Shown one piece after another: positions 25,820 through 33,971 of a stretch of DNA of 64,000 nucleotides (position 1 is the first letter of the stretch; each line of letters starts with the position of its first letter). Made by a program: the position numbers and the translations under genes. The DNA comes from Ilyomonas sp965219515 (GTDB lineage: Bacteria > Bacteroidota > Bacteroidia > Chitinophagales > Chitinophagaceae), in the NCBI GenBank assembly GCA_965219515.1, contig OZ244776.1:4546971-4610970 (forward strand), written 5' to 3'. The notes beneath the pieces are model-generated. The model made no database searches and was not told the origin of the DNA. It saw nothing but the letters and a program-made list of their open reading frames with translations.

Positions 25820-27518
25820 ATAACGCTAACATTTTTTTTAAATCATTCAGTGTATTAATTTCATCAACCGGCTTGTCTTTGCGCCAGCGCAAGATACGTG
25901 GAAACCGAAGCGCCACGCCGCTTTTGTGCCGGTTGCTTGCCGCTATGCCTTCAAAGGCAAGCTCAAAAACAAGCTGTGGTTTTACGGTGCGAACGGGTCC
26001 GAATTTTTCGATGGAATTTCGTTTTACAAACGCATCTACTTCGTTAAATTCTTTATCGGTTAAGCCGCTGTAAGCTTTGGTAAATGCCACCAGTTTATCG
26101 CCGTCTTTTACGGCAAAGGTATAATCTGTATAAAGATTGCTTCTGCGGCCCATGCCTTTCTGCGCATATATCATAACAGCGTCGATGGTAAGCGGTTCTA
26201 TTTTCCACTTCCACCAGTCGCCTACCTTTCTGCCTGCTTTATAAACCGAATGTTTGTTTTTCAGCATCAGACCTTCCGCACCGGTTTCGCGCGAGCCTTT
26301 GCGAATCTGCGCCAATTGCTGCCACGATGAATAGTCAATGACATCTGATAACAACAATGTTGGATGATTGATTGTTTTTACCACATTTTCCAGTGCTTTT
26401 CTTCTTTCTGAAAGCGGTTTATCGCGCCAGTCTTCGCCGTTCATCTCCAGCAAATCGTAAACGAAGAAGGCAATGGGCACTTCCTGCAATTGCTTTTTTG
26501 TAATATTCTTTCTGCCGATGCGGGTTTGCAGCAAGGCAAACGGCAATGGTCTGCCGTCTTTTGCCGGTATAATTTCGCCGTCCAGCACAATGCCGTCAGG
26601 CAGTTTATCTGTCAGAATATGATATTCGGGAAATTTATCAGTCATCAGATCTTCGCCGCGGCTCCAGATAAAAAGTTCATCGTTTCGTTTAATCATTTGT
26701 CCGCGAATGCCATCCCATTTCCATTCTGCCTGCCAGTCTTTGGTATCGCCCAACGTTTCGGGTTCTGCATCCAGCGCATAAGCCAGGTAAAACGGGTAAG
26801 GTTTGGAAAAATCAATCGCGCTGCTGTGTTCGCTTAATAAATCCTGAAATGAAGTAGTTGAAGGATCCCATTTGCCGCTGATGCGATGCGCAATAACAGA
26901 TGCGTCTAACCCGATTGATTTTGCCAGCGCATTTACTATCACTTTTTGCGATACGCCAATGCGAAAACCGCCGGTAATGAGCTTATTAAAAACAAAACGT
27001 TCGCTTGCATTCATGCTTTGCCAGGCAGCTATGACGAACTGTTTTTTGATTGCTTCATCCTGTTTTTCCAGTCTCGCCAATTCTTCAATATAATAGGAAA
27101 GACTGCGGTTTTCATTAACGTGCTTTATATCGGGCAGCAATAAAGAAATGGTTTCCGCCAGATCGCCAACCGTATGATAGCATTCGGCAAGCAGCCAGGC
27201 AGGCAAGCCGGTTAATTCTACGCACCAGCTTTGCAATAATGTTCCGCTTACGGCGCGTCTCGGTCGTCTGCCGCTGAAGATAGCAATAACCCATACTTTG
27301 TCTTTATCATCGGCTACCGCAAAATAGTTTTGAAGCGCAGTTAGTTTGTCTGATGTTTTGGTTGAAGTGCCGATGATTTGCACAAGCGAAGCAAAGGCAG
27401 AAAGACCGCCGCCATCTCCTGAAGGGACGTTTGAAAGCTCATCAGGAAGCGCATCTGTTTGCGCGTCGAGAGAGTGTTCTTCTTTAATGATGTTGGTATA
27501 ATCAACCTCTTGATTCAT
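25806..27518 (-). CDS. ATP-dependent DNA ligase of the bacterial ligase/exonuclease (DNA damage) type
   Basis: 570 residues. The nucleotidyltransferase core has motif I, KWDGIRG, with Lys 267 as the AMP-accepting residue, IVLDGEIIP (motif III), FFVYDLLEMNG and AEGLMLKNKHSVYKAGRK with WWKWK (motifs IV-V). The C-terminal OB fold ends with RFPRILRWRKDKPVDEI. This matches the group annotated as cisplatin damage response ligase that is usually encoded with a beta-lactamase-fold exonuclease, a DEXH helicase and a phosphoesterase; only the exonuclease is beside it. The family normally begins near SAFASLVQ (about residue 40); the extra N-terminus includes a copy of the dispersed repeat. Confidence 0.93.
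   Translation of the reverse strand: MNQEVDYTNIIKEEHSLDAQTDALPDELSNVPSGDGGGLSAFASLVQIIGTSTKTSDKLTALQNYFAVADDKDKVWVIAIFSGRRPRRAVSGTLLQSWCVELTGLPAWLLAECYHTVGDLAETISLLLPDIKHVNENRSLSYYIEELARLEKQDEAIKKQFVIAAWQSMNASERFVFNKLITGGFRIGVSQKVIVNALAKSIGLDASVIAHRISGKWDPSTTSFQDLLSEHSSAIDFSKPYPFYLAYALDAEPETLGDTKDWQAEWKWDGIRGQMIKRNDELFIWSRGEDLMTDKFPEYHILTDKLPDGIVLDGEIIPAKDGRPLPFALLQTRIGRKNITKKQLQEVPIAFFVYDLLEMNGEDWRDKPLSERRKALENVVKTINHPTLLLSDVIDYSSWQQLAQIRKGSRETGAEGLMLKNKHSVYKAGRKVGDWWKWKIEPLTIDAVMIYAQKGMGRRSNLYTDYTFAVKDGDKLVAFTKAYSGLTDKEFNEVDAFVKRNSIEKFGPVRTVKPQLVFELAFEGIAASNRHKSGVALRFPRILRWRKDKPVDEINTLNDLKKMLALYGKS
27408..27436 (-). repeat. dispersed GC-rich repeat, copy 3, in the ligase N-terminal extension
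   Basis: On the minus strand it reads CAAACGTCCCTTCAGGAGAT and continues GGCGGCGG, a diverged form of the AACTCCCCTTCAGGGGATGG element. It codes for NVPSGDGGG, directly before the point where the ligase family usually begins. Confidence 0.55.
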
Positions 27519-27521
27519 TCG

Positions 27522-28586
27522 CTATTTGTTTATTACAAAATCATCCTTTCCATCCATGTCTTTTTCTTCAAACTCCCCTTCAGGGGATGGGGGCGTAGCA
27601 CCTTCCTCTTCATCATTTCCATATTCGGTATGCACTTCGGCGGCTTCTATGCCATGCTCATTTAAGTAACGGCTCAGCGCGCTTTGAAAGCCATGCGTGG
27701 CATACACTTTTTCTGCGCCGGTAGCCCGAATGGCGGTTAACAAACCATCCCAATCGGCATGATCGCTCAAAGCAAAACCCGCGTCAGCATTGCGTCTGCG
27801 CAGGCTGCCCCGCACCTGCATCCAGCCACTGCACACGCCAACTGCAGAAGGGGAAAATTTTTTCATCCACGATGTGCCGTCGGCGCTGGGCGGCGCAATT
27901 ACAACGCTGCCAATTAATTTGCTCTTTGGTGTTTCCGGCGTGATGCGTTCTACGTCGGGAAAGCGCCAACCCGAATTCTTCAATGCCTTTTGCATATTAT
28001 CTATGGCGCCATGCGCATAAATCACATCAGTAACTTCGCTCACCGGCTGCAATACGCGCTGCGCTTTTCCCAGGCTATAAGCAATCAATACGCTGCTTAC
28101 GCCTTTCGATTGATTTTTTTGTATCCAGCTTTTAATGTCATCATAAGTTTGCTGCTGCGGCTTCCATTTATAAATGGGTAAACCAAAAGTAGATTCAGTT
28201 ATGAACGTGTGGCATTTTACCGGCTCGAACGCGCCGCTGATGCCATCGTCTTTTGTTTTATAATCGCCGCTTATTACCCACACTTCGCCTTTGCATTCAA
28301 CCCGTATTTGCGATGAGCCGATGATATGCCCGGCGGGATGTAAAGAAACTGTTACGCCGTTCATGTCCAACGTTTCGTTCCAATCTACGCTTTGATAGTA
28401 AAAATCGCCCAAACGCGCCTGCAGTAAGGGTTTGGTGTAATGATGGCATAAATAATAATTGCTTCCTGCGCGCGCATGATCGCTATGCGCGTGCGTGATA
28501 ACAGCGCGATCAACAGGCTGCCAGGGATCAATATAAAAATTACCTGCGCGGCAATACAAGCCTTTATCAGAAAATTCAATCAGCAA
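27522..28586 (-). CDS. ligase-associated DNA damage response exonuclease (metallo-beta-lactamase/beta-CASP type)
   Basis: 354 residues. The metal site VITHAHSDHARAG gives H-x-H-x-D-H at 32-37. VSLHPAGHIIGSSQIRVE and WVISGDYKTKDDGISGAFEP are further metallo-beta-lactamase blocks. FALSDHADWDGLLTAIRATGAEKVYATHG is the beta-CASP C-terminal motif. The family is co-encoded with ATP-dependent ligases and is thought to process DNA ends. Its stop is four bases before the ligase start. The C-terminal tail (about 25 residues, EEEGATPPSPEGEFEEKD) is an extension created by a copy of the dispersed repeat. Confidence 0.92.
   Translation of the reverse strand: MLIEFSDKGLYCRAGNFYIDPWQPVDRAVITHAHSDHARAGSNYYLCHHYTKPLLQARLGDFYYQSVDWNETLDMNGVTVSLHPAGHIIGSSQIRVECKGEVWVISGDYKTKDDGISGAFEPVKCHTFITESTFGLPIYKWKPQQQTYDDIKSWIQKNQSKGVSSVLIAYSLGKAQRVLQPVSEVTDVIYAHGAIDNMQKALKNSGWRFPDVERITPETPKSKLIGSVVIAPPSADGTSWMKKFSPSAVGVCSGWMQVRGSLRRRNADAGFALSDHADWDGLLTAIRATGAEKVYATHGFQSALSRYLNEHGIEAAEVHTEYGNDEEEGATPPSPEGEFEEKDMDGKDDFVINK
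27566..27595 (-). repeat. dispersed GC-rich repeat, copy 4, in the exonuclease C-terminal tail
   Basis: Read on the plus strand it is AAACTCCCCTTCAGGGGATG followed by GGGGCG, nearly the same as copy 6 at 30856. On the coding strand it encodes PPSPEGEF in a tail that is otherwise acidic and outside the enzyme fold. Confidence 0.75.
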
Positions 28587-28719
28587 GACAAAATATTTCT
28601 CTCTTAAATGCCAATATCTTGCCTGAAATGAAGACGGGTGTAAAAGTTTTGTACTGCGTTTTTGCTACAAATGAAGAATCGCAAATCATAACAGGTGAAA
28701 GAAGATGTTTAACAGCTAT

Positions 28720-29301
28720 TCAATGTTTATTATCTTCTATTTGCTGCAACGCTTGCACCACGCGGCTTACCGGCAGTCCCATTACGTTATAAAAATCACC
28801 GCTTACAGATTTTATTCCAACCACGCCAATCCATTCCTGAATGGCATACGCGCCGGCTTTATCGTAAGGCTTGTATTTATCTATGTAAAAAACAATCTGC
28901 TCTTCGGTAAGCTCATGAAAAACAACGGAAGTAATATCGGCAAAAGCTGTTTCCTTGTCATTATGCAATATCACAACGCCGGTAATTACTTCATGCTTTC
29001 TGCCGGATAAATGGCACAGGATTTCTATGGCATGTTCTTTATTTTTTGGCTTGCCAATGATGGCGTTGTCAATTGCAACAACCGTGTCGGCAGCTAAGAT
29101 AATTTTATTGGCAACAGGTAAAAATTCTTTTACCGCAAGCGCTTTGTTGCGGGCAATGTGCACCGGAACATCAGTTATCGTCATGCCTACCGGAAACGTT
29201 TCTTCGGCATGTTTTACAATCATTTCAAACGGCACTTCCGCCCATTCCAGCAATTGCTTTCTGCGCGGCGATTGCGAAGCGAGGATAATGGGTTGCATCA
29301 T
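28720..29301 (-). CDS. maf: Maf-like nucleoside triphosphate pyrophosphatase
   Basis: 193 residues, the family length. The N-terminal motif ILASQSPRRKQLLEWAEVPFEM holds the S-x-S-P-R-R phosphate site; ADTVVAIDNAIIGKP and KPYDKAGAYAIQEWIGVVGIKSVSGDFYNVMGLPV are the other Maf signatures. The enzyme hydrolyses dTTP, UTP or modified nucleotides to monophosphates (house-cleaning). It lies six bases after the UbiA-family gene, in the order KdsC-UbiA-Maf that is common in Bacteroidota. Confidence 0.94.
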   Translation of the reverse strand: MMQPIILASQSPRRKQLLEWAEVPFEMIVKHAEETFPVGMTITDVPVHIARNKALAVKEFLPVANKIILAADTVVAIDNAIIGKPKNKEHAIEILCHLSGRKHEVITGVVILHNDKETAFADITSVVFHELTEEQIVFYIDKYKPYDKAGAYAIQEWIGVVGIKSVSGDFYNVMGLPVSRVVQALQQIEDNKH

Positions 29302-29307
29302 AAAAAA

Positions 29308-30240
29308 TCAGGAATAGTATTTAATAAAAATCATGGATAAAATGCCGGTCAGCATAATCAGTTTGGTATAGCTGCTAAGCTGATGATAGTCGCCGGAAGT
29401 GGTAGCCGAAAACAGTTTGCGAAACACATTAATGAGCGGCGCAATGATAAAAATAATGCTATACAAAGCGCTTAGCCACCAGTGAAACTGCAGAACATAA
29501 AACTGCAGGCTTACCAGCAGGGCAAGCAGCACTACCAGCCAAACCGAAATAAATATTTTGGAAGCAGGCACGCCCCACACAATCGGCATGGTTGTGCAGC
29601 CATAACGCCGGTCGCCTTCCATGTCTTCCATGTCTTTAATTACTTCGCGGATCAGTGAAATGATAAATGCAAAACCGGCATACAATAATGTATATCGCGT
29701 AATTTTTATACGGCTTACGCCAAGCGGCGACAACAGATTTCTGGTTTCGCACCAGGTAATCACAAGCACTGTCCATGCCGTAAGCAGTGAGATTAAAATA
29801 TTACCGATCAGCAGCTTTTTTTTAAGCGAGATGGAGTAGGCAAACAACAGCAAAACGCAAATGAAATTGGCTACGCTTAACAACAAAATTCTGGTAGTTA
29901 CATCAAGATACAACCCGATGGCAATGCCGAGTAAACTTAAAACAAGATGAAACAAAATTGCCATGCGCCGTGCAAGCGTTTTACCTACAATTACTTTATC
30001 CGGCTTGTTTATCTGATCAATATTTAAATCGAAATAATCGTTAATGATATAACCGGCTGCCGCAATAAAAACCGAAGACAGGATGAGAAGAAACAATGTT
30101 GCGCCGGTTACAATCGGTTTACGGGAAGCAGCTTCATATACCGGTGTAATGATGCAGTAAGCAAACAATGCCTGTGTGATGGCGATGAACAGAAGATTCT
30201 GCCAGCGTATCAGGGTAAAAAAAGCACGCATCTGCATCAC
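29308..30240 (-). CDS. UbiA-family prenyltransferase (geranylgeranylglycerol-phosphate synthase-like)
   Basis: 310 residues with about eight or nine membrane helices. The first aspartate motif, NDYFDLNIDQINKPDKVIVG, fits N-D-x-x-D-x-x-x-D. The second, DMEDMEGDRRYGCTTMPI, fits D-x-x-x-D-x-x-x-D and is of the digeranylgeranylglyceryl-phosphate synthase-like group. It joins a polyprenyl chain to an acceptor in the membrane; the acceptor is not predictable from sequence. It sits between KdsC and Maf with gaps of 13 and six bases. Confidence 0.88.
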   Translation of the reverse strand: MMQMRAFFTLIRWQNLLFIAITQALFAYCIITPVYEAASRKPIVTGATLFLLILSSVFIAAAGYIINDYFDLNIDQINKPDKVIVGKTLARRMAILFHLVLSLLGIAIGLYLDVTTRILLLSVANFICVLLLFAYSISLKKKLLIGNILISLLTAWTVLVITWCETRNLLSPLGVSRIKITRYTLLYAGFAFIISLIREVIKDMEDMEGDRRYGCTTMPIVWGVPASKIFISVWLVVLLALLVSLQFYVLQFHWWLSALYSIIFIIAPLINVFRKLFSATTSGDYHQLSSYTKLIMLTGILSMIFIKYYS

Positions 30241-30253
30241 GTTACAAACTTTT

Positions 30254-30814
30254 TTATTGAGATTTTATATGCGTATCGGGCAACCATTGATTGTGCAGCG
30301 ACAATACTTTTTCTATCACATCTCTGGCGCATCCTTGTCCTCCTCTTTTCGGAGAAATATAATGGCTGATGGCTTTTATTTCGTGCGCGGCATCGGCCGG
30401 GCAACAGGCAACGGCAACAAACTGCATCACCTCAAAATCTGGTATGTCATCGCCCATAAACAAAACGTTTTTGTTGCTTATGCTGCTGGCTGTTAAAAAA
30501 TCTGAAAGGCATTTTTTTTTATCGCTGACGCGCATGAATACATTTTCAATACCCAATAAATTCAGCCTTTCTTTTACTTCCGCAGAATTGCCCCCGGAGA
30601 TGATGACAACCCGGTAATTTTTTTTTACTGCAAGCTGCAATGCATAGCCGTCTTTGATGTTCATTCTGCGCGCCATTACGCCATCAGGCAGAATAATTAA
30701 GTTGCCATCGGTAAGTACGCCATCTATATCAAACACAAATGTGGTGATGGAAGCAAAGCCATCATCTCCTAAAGGGGAGTTTTGAGTCTGTTCATTATTG
30801 GTTGCCTTTTTCAT
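30254..30814 (-). CDS. kdsC: HAD-family phosphatase, KdsC type
   Basis: 186 residues. The HAD motif I, FVFDIDGVLTDGNLI, gives the two catalytic aspartates; VVIISGGNSAEVKERL is motif II, and LFMGDDIPDFEVMQF is motif IV. LGIENVFMRVSDKKKCLSDFL is typical of 3-deoxy-D-manno-octulosonate 8-phosphate phosphatase, which makes free Kdo for lipopolysaccharide. The N-terminus (MKKATNNEQTQNSPLGDDGFASIT) is longer than usual by about 20 residues and includes a copy of the dispersed repeat. Confidence 0.9.
   Translation of the reverse strand: MKKATNNEQTQNSPLGDDGFASITTFVFDIDGVLTDGNLIILPDGVMARRMNIKDGYALQLAVKKNYRVVIISGGNSAEVKERLNLLGIENVFMRVSDKKKCLSDFLTASSISNKNVLFMGDDIPDFEVMQFVAVACCPADAAHEIKAISHYISPKRGGQGCARDVIEKVLSLHNQWLPDTHIKSQ
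30759..30786 (-). repeat. dispersed GC-rich repeat, copy 5, in the KdsC N-terminus
   Basis: On the minus strand it is CTCAAAACTCCCCTTTAGGA followed by GATGATGG, encoding NSPLGDDG ahead of the first HAD strand. It is the same AAACTCCCCTT(C/T)AGG core found at 27566 and 30856. Confidence 0.7.
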
Positions 30815-30855
30815 TTTAAATTACAATCAAACTAACACTTACTTACTTACACTGC

Positions 30856-30885
30856 TCCAAACTCCCCTTCAGGGGTTGGGGGTTT
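30856..30885 (+). repeat. dispersed GC-rich repeat, copy 6, between kdsC and iscX
   Basis: CCAAACTCCCCTTCAGGGGT followed by TGGGGG is the cleanest copy, with a CCCCT-TC-AGGGG palindrome. It ends at the stop codon of iscX, so it lies in the 3' flank of that gene and 42 bases before kdsC. Confidence 0.75.
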
Positions 30886-31124
30886 TATTGATTATCGCGC
30901 CATTCATATACCCACGCACTTTGTATCATTTCCAGATGACCTTCTGTGCTTTGCTCACGCGTGCCGTCGAAGCCGGGTATTTGTAAAATCCATTCCAATA
31001 AATCGGTAAACCGGAGGCGGTAAATTTTTCCTTCGGTAAAATCATCGCCAAAACGCTCATACAATTTCATCGCAATATCTTCATGATCGTTCCAGGTAAT
31101 AGGCGGCTCAAAATGAGTCATCAT
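30885..31124 (-). CDS. iscX: IscX-like Fe-S cluster assembly protein
   Basis: 79 residues, slightly longer than the 66-residue E. coli protein. PPITWNDHEDIAMKLYERFGDDFTEGKIYRLRFTDLLEWILQIPGF is the whole family signature (acidic surface, D-L-x-x-W-I). IscX is a small acidic partner of the IscS cysteine desulfurase and may regulate iron supply in Fe-S assembly. It follows the ferredoxin gene by 18 bases, which supports the call. Confidence 0.9.
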   Translation of the reverse strand: MMTHFEPPITWNDHEDIAMKLYERFGDDFTEGKIYRLRFTDLLEWILQIPGFDGTREQSTEGHLEMIQSAWVYEWRDNQ

Positions 31125-31142
31125 AAGATGATGTTTATAATT

Positions 31143-31478
31143 TTATTCTCCTAAAAATTGTGTCTGGTCAGGCAGTGTTATGCCAACTTCTCCGTCGCCT
31201 TCCAATAGTACGCATTGACAACCAAGGCGTGAGTTGATGCGCGGACTTATGGCGCGGTCTATAAAATCTTCTTCGCGGTCGCTGATATCTTCCAGATTAT
31301 CCATTCCTTTATCTACGTAAATGTGGCAGGTGCTGCATGCGCAAACCGCACCGCAGTTATGATGAAGATCAATATCATTATCCAAACACACTTCCAGCAA
31401 ACTCTGGTCGGGCTCAATGTCCGTAAGCGTTACGGGTTGTAATCCTTTCTGCTCAAAATTTATTTTAATCGTGTACAT
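31143..31478 (-). CDS. fdx: adrenodoxin-type 2Fe-2S ferredoxin
   Basis: 111 residues. Cluster ligands are C42, C48 and C51 (NCGAVCACSTC) and C87 (RLGCQC), the C-x5-C-x2-C...C spacing of adrenodoxin/Isc ferredoxins. DNLEDISDREEDFIDRA is the acidic helix used for partner binding. It supplies electrons for Fe-S assembly and is co-encoded with iscX. A weak promoter (31507-31536) precedes it. Confidence 0.93.
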   Translation of the reverse strand: MYTIKINFEQKGLQPVTLTDIEPDQSLLEVCLDNDIDLHHNCGAVCACSTCHIYVDKGMDNLEDISDREEDFIDRAISPRINSRLGCQCVLLEGDGEVGITLPDQTQFLGE

Positions 31479-31506
31479 CCGTTGCTGTTTGGGGCGCGAA
31501 ATTATT

Positions 31507-31536
31507 CAAAAACAATCGTACCGCTCAATAAACAAT
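31507..31536 (-). promoter_or_regulatory. candidate promoter of fdx-iscX
   Basis: On the minus strand ATTG (31536-31533) is followed by 18 bases and TGTTTTTG (31514-31507), one mismatch from TAnnTTTG. It lies 28 bases before the ferredoxin ATG. The spacing is one base short of the optimum. Confidence 0.3.
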
Positions 31537-31576
31537 CCCTGATAGGTTTGATTAGGATTTAATTGTTGACAATAAT

Positions 31577-31607
31577 CTTGCATGTTATGAAAAAGTTATT
31601 ACTTTTA
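31577..31607 (+). promoter_or_regulatory. candidate promoter of a small RNA
   Basis: CTTG (31577-31580), 19 bases, then TACTTTTA (31600-31607), one base off TAnnTTTG. It points right and no plus-strand gene follows, only a terminator at 31650-31680. Confidence 0.35.
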
Positions 31608-31611
31608 TAGC

Positions 31612-31680
31612 GGGTTTTAAATAATCCGTTTTCGGTTGCTTGCTTATATACCCCGATGGTTCTCCACCGGGGTTTTTTTT
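31612..31680 (+). ncRNA. candidate small RNA of about 69 nt
   Basis: The interval between a promoter-like sequence and a strong terminator contains no open reading frame and points away from fdx and towards the 3' end of the convergent smpB gene. The predicted transcript would start near 31612 with GGGTTTTAAATAATCCG and end in the hairpin and T8 tract. No known RNA family was recognised; support is positional only. Confidence 0.3.
31650..31680 (+). terminator. rho-independent terminator on the plus strand
   Basis: ACCCCGATGG (31650-31659) pairs with CCACCGGGGT (31664-31673) with one A-C mismatch and loop TTCT, followed by a run of eight T. No plus-strand gene lies upstream of it in the 170 preceding bases. 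Confidence 0.75.
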
Positions 31681-31736
31681 ACTTGTTAACAACCATTTTT
31701 TTGAAAAGGTTAGAAACAATTATAAACCAAAATATT

Positions 31737-32180
31737 TTATTTCAGGTAGCGTTTAATTTCGCGCTCCGTATCGCGCTTCTTAATGGTTTCACGTTTATCG
31801 TGCGTTTTTTTACCACGCGCCAAACCAATTTCTACTTTTACTAAGTTTCTGTCATTAAAAAAAAGGCGTAACGGCATAATGGTAAAGCCGCGTTCTTTGG
31901 TAGCCGCTTTTAATCTTTTTAATTCCCGCGTTGTAAGTAACAATTTTCTGTCGTGAACAGCAATATGATTATTGGTAGTGCCCAGGGCATATTCGGCAAT
32001 GTACATGCCGCGTAGCCACAAACCTTTGCCATCGAACAAGCAAAAACTGTCGGTAAAGCTAACTTTTCCTTCTCTTACCGATTTTACTTCTGTGCCAAGC
32101 AGAGCGATACCCGCTACATATTTATCATCAATCTGATAATTAAAATATGCCTGCCTGTTACTTAATTCTTTTGTCGCCAT
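31737..32180 (-). CDS. smpB: SsrA-binding protein SmpB
   Basis: 147 residues from the ATG at 32180 (MATKELSNRQAYFNY); an open frame extends 25 codons upstream but lacks family similarity. Signatures: YVAGIALLGTEVKSVREGKVSFTDSF, FLFDGKGLWLRGMYIAEY, KLLLTTRELKRL and FTIMPLRLFFNDRNLVKVEIGLARGKKTHDKRETIKKRD. SmpB brings tmRNA to stalled ribosomes. The tmRNA gene itself is not in the window. Confidence 0.97.
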   Translation of the reverse strand: MATKELSNRQAYFNYQIDDKYVAGIALLGTEVKSVREGKVSFTDSFCLFDGKGLWLRGMYIAEYALGTTNNHIAVHDRKLLLTTRELKRLKAATKERGFTIMPLRLFFNDRNLVKVEIGLARGKKTHDKRETIKKRDTEREIKRYLK

Positions 32181-32276
32181 ATTTATAACAGTCGGTAAAG
32201 GTGAGACAAAAATCAGCCGCAAAGAAATCTGTATGAAACTTTTAAATAAAAGCAAGCGAAGTAAAAAATTGTGACA

Positions 32277-32308
32277 ACAAAAAAGCTGTTACCTGAATAA
32301 CAGCTTTT
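32277..32308 (-). terminator. terminator downstream of glutamine synthetase
   Basis: An 11-base perfect stem, AAAAGCTGTTA (32281-32291) and TAACAGCTTTT (32298-32308), with a 6-base loop. On the minus strand it is followed by TTTTTTG, so it ends the glutamine synthetase transcript 32 bases after its stop. Confidence 0.8.
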
Positions 32309-32339
32309 GTATCATTTGAAATTGCCTTATTTCTTTATC

Positions 32340-33344
32340 TTATTTTACCGGGCTAACGGTTTTAATAATCCGGGCGGCAACTTTATAAGGATCGGCAGCC
32401 GAATTGGGGCGGCGATCTTCGAGATAGCCTTTCCAGCCGCGCTGCACCGTTGCCAGCGGAATGCGGATAGAAGCGCCGCGATCTGAAACACCAAAACTAT
32501 AATCGTTAATGGAAGCAGTTTCATGCTTGCCGGTTAAACGCATGTCGTTATCGGCGCCATACACGGCAATGTGTTCTTTGATAACCGGGCGAAAGGCTTC
32601 GCAAATTTTATCATACACTTCTTTACTGCCTGCGTTGCGTAGCGTGGAATTGGAAAAATTGGCGTGCATGCCCGAACCGTTCCAGTCCAGCGTACCCAAC
32701 GGCTTGCAATGCCAGTTGATGGCAACGTTATATTTCTCGCCTATTCTTTCTAACAGATAACGGCCAACCCACATCTGATCGCCCGCTTCTTTTGCGCCTT
32801 TGGCAAAAATCTGAAATTCCCATTGCCCGGCTGCTACTTCTGCGTTAATGCCTTCCACATTTAAACCGGCTTCGAGGCAGGCGTCCAAATGCTCTTCCAC
32901 AATGTCGCGGCCAAAAGCGTTTTTGGCGCCTACCGAACAGTAATACGGACCTTGCGGACCAGGGAAACCACCATCAGGAAAACCCAACGGCTTATTTGTT
33001 TCCGGATTCCATAAAAAATATTCCTGTTCAAATCCGAACCAAAAATCGTTATCATCATCTTCAATCGTAGCTCTTCCGTTCGACGGATGCGGCGTACCAT
33101 CGGCATTCATTACTTCGCACATTACCAGATAAGCGTCTTTTCGTTGCGGATCTTTGCATAAAAAAACGGGTTTCAAACCGCAGTCAGAAGAACCGCCAGG
33201 TGCCTGCTCGGTTGAAGAACCGTCGAAGCTCCAGCCGGGACAATCTTCTAACTTACCGCTAAAGTCTTTTTCAATTTTGGTTTTGCTTCTCAAACTTTGT
33301 GTTGGCTTATAACCATCCAGCCAGATGTACTCTAATTTTGCCAT
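32340..33344 (-). CDS. glutamine synthetase, class II (GlnII/eukaryotic-like)
   Basis: 334 residues, the compact class II length rather than the 470 of GSI or 720 of GSIII. Signatures: KLEYIWLDGYKPTQSLRSKTK, WSFDGSSTEQAPG (beta-grasp D-G-S-S), GFEQEYFLW (metal site), GPYYCSVGA, INAEVAAGQWEFQI, NWHCKPLGTLDWNGSGMHAN, and LTGKHETASINDYSFGVSDRGASIRIP. The enzyme makes glutamine from glutamate, ammonia and ATP. It is divergent from the porin-AmtB pair, with 627 AT-rich bases between. Confidence 0.95.
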   Translation of the reverse strand: MAKLEYIWLDGYKPTQSLRSKTKIEKDFSGKLEDCPGWSFDGSSTEQAPGGSSDCGLKPVFLCKDPQRKDAYLVMCEVMNADGTPHPSNGRATIEDDDNDFWFGFEQEYFLWNPETNKPLGFPDGGFPGPQGPYYCSVGAKNAFGRDIVEEHLDACLEAGLNVEGINAEVAAGQWEFQIFAKGAKEAGDQMWVGRYLLERIGEKYNVAINWHCKPLGTLDWNGSGMHANFSNSTLRNAGSKEVYDKICEAFRPVIKEHIAVYGADNDMRLTGKHETASINDYSFGVSDRGASIRIPLATVQRGWKGYLEDRRPNSAADPYKVAARIIKTVSPVK

Positions 33345-33971
33345 TGTTAGCTTTTGTTTAAATTATTGTAATTAATTACATAAATCGAAAATAGAAGTAA
33401 ATTTTTTATAAGCCGGTTTTTTACGCTAAAATTTATCTTCTGCGAATAAGTTTTTTAAATTTCATTTGAGTATTAACCAAAAAAACACGTCTTTGATTTT
33501 TAATTATTTGTTATAAAAGGCGCATTGCCTAAAATCGAACAAAGAAAAAAAGAATAAAATATAAACATTATAATAAATTAAACTATTTTAAATTTTAATA
33601 GAAAAATAATTTTTTTTCAAAATTTTTGCTTAAAACCGAGCTATTTCTATTTTTTAAACGAAAATGATAATAAAATAATTTTTATTGAATATTCTTTGGT
33701 TTATTTGCTATAAATAAATTAATATTTTTTTAATTTTTATACCAAAAGTAACATGCATGAAAACACCGTCAAAATGCAGTAGCTAAATATTATATGGATA
33801 TTGATAATAACCATAAATTTTACGACCCAAGCATTACCAAAAGAAGATATAACTGAATAAAGAAGCGATCGTATAATTGGAGTTTGGTGTTCAGGATGCA
33901 AAAAAATATTAGATCACTTCTGTCTTTTGCCTGCCAGCAAGATTTTATTGTTCACCAAAAACACAATTTCA
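33345..33971. other. 627-base AT-rich divergent promoter region
   Basis: It lies between the divergent glutamine synthetase and porin genes. From about 33480 to 33760 the sequence is almost entirely A and T with runs such as TTTTAAATTTTAATAG. No open frame of note, no hairpin terminator and no clear sigma-A or sigma-54 promoter was found; shared nitrogen control is likely but not shown. Confidence 0.5.
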
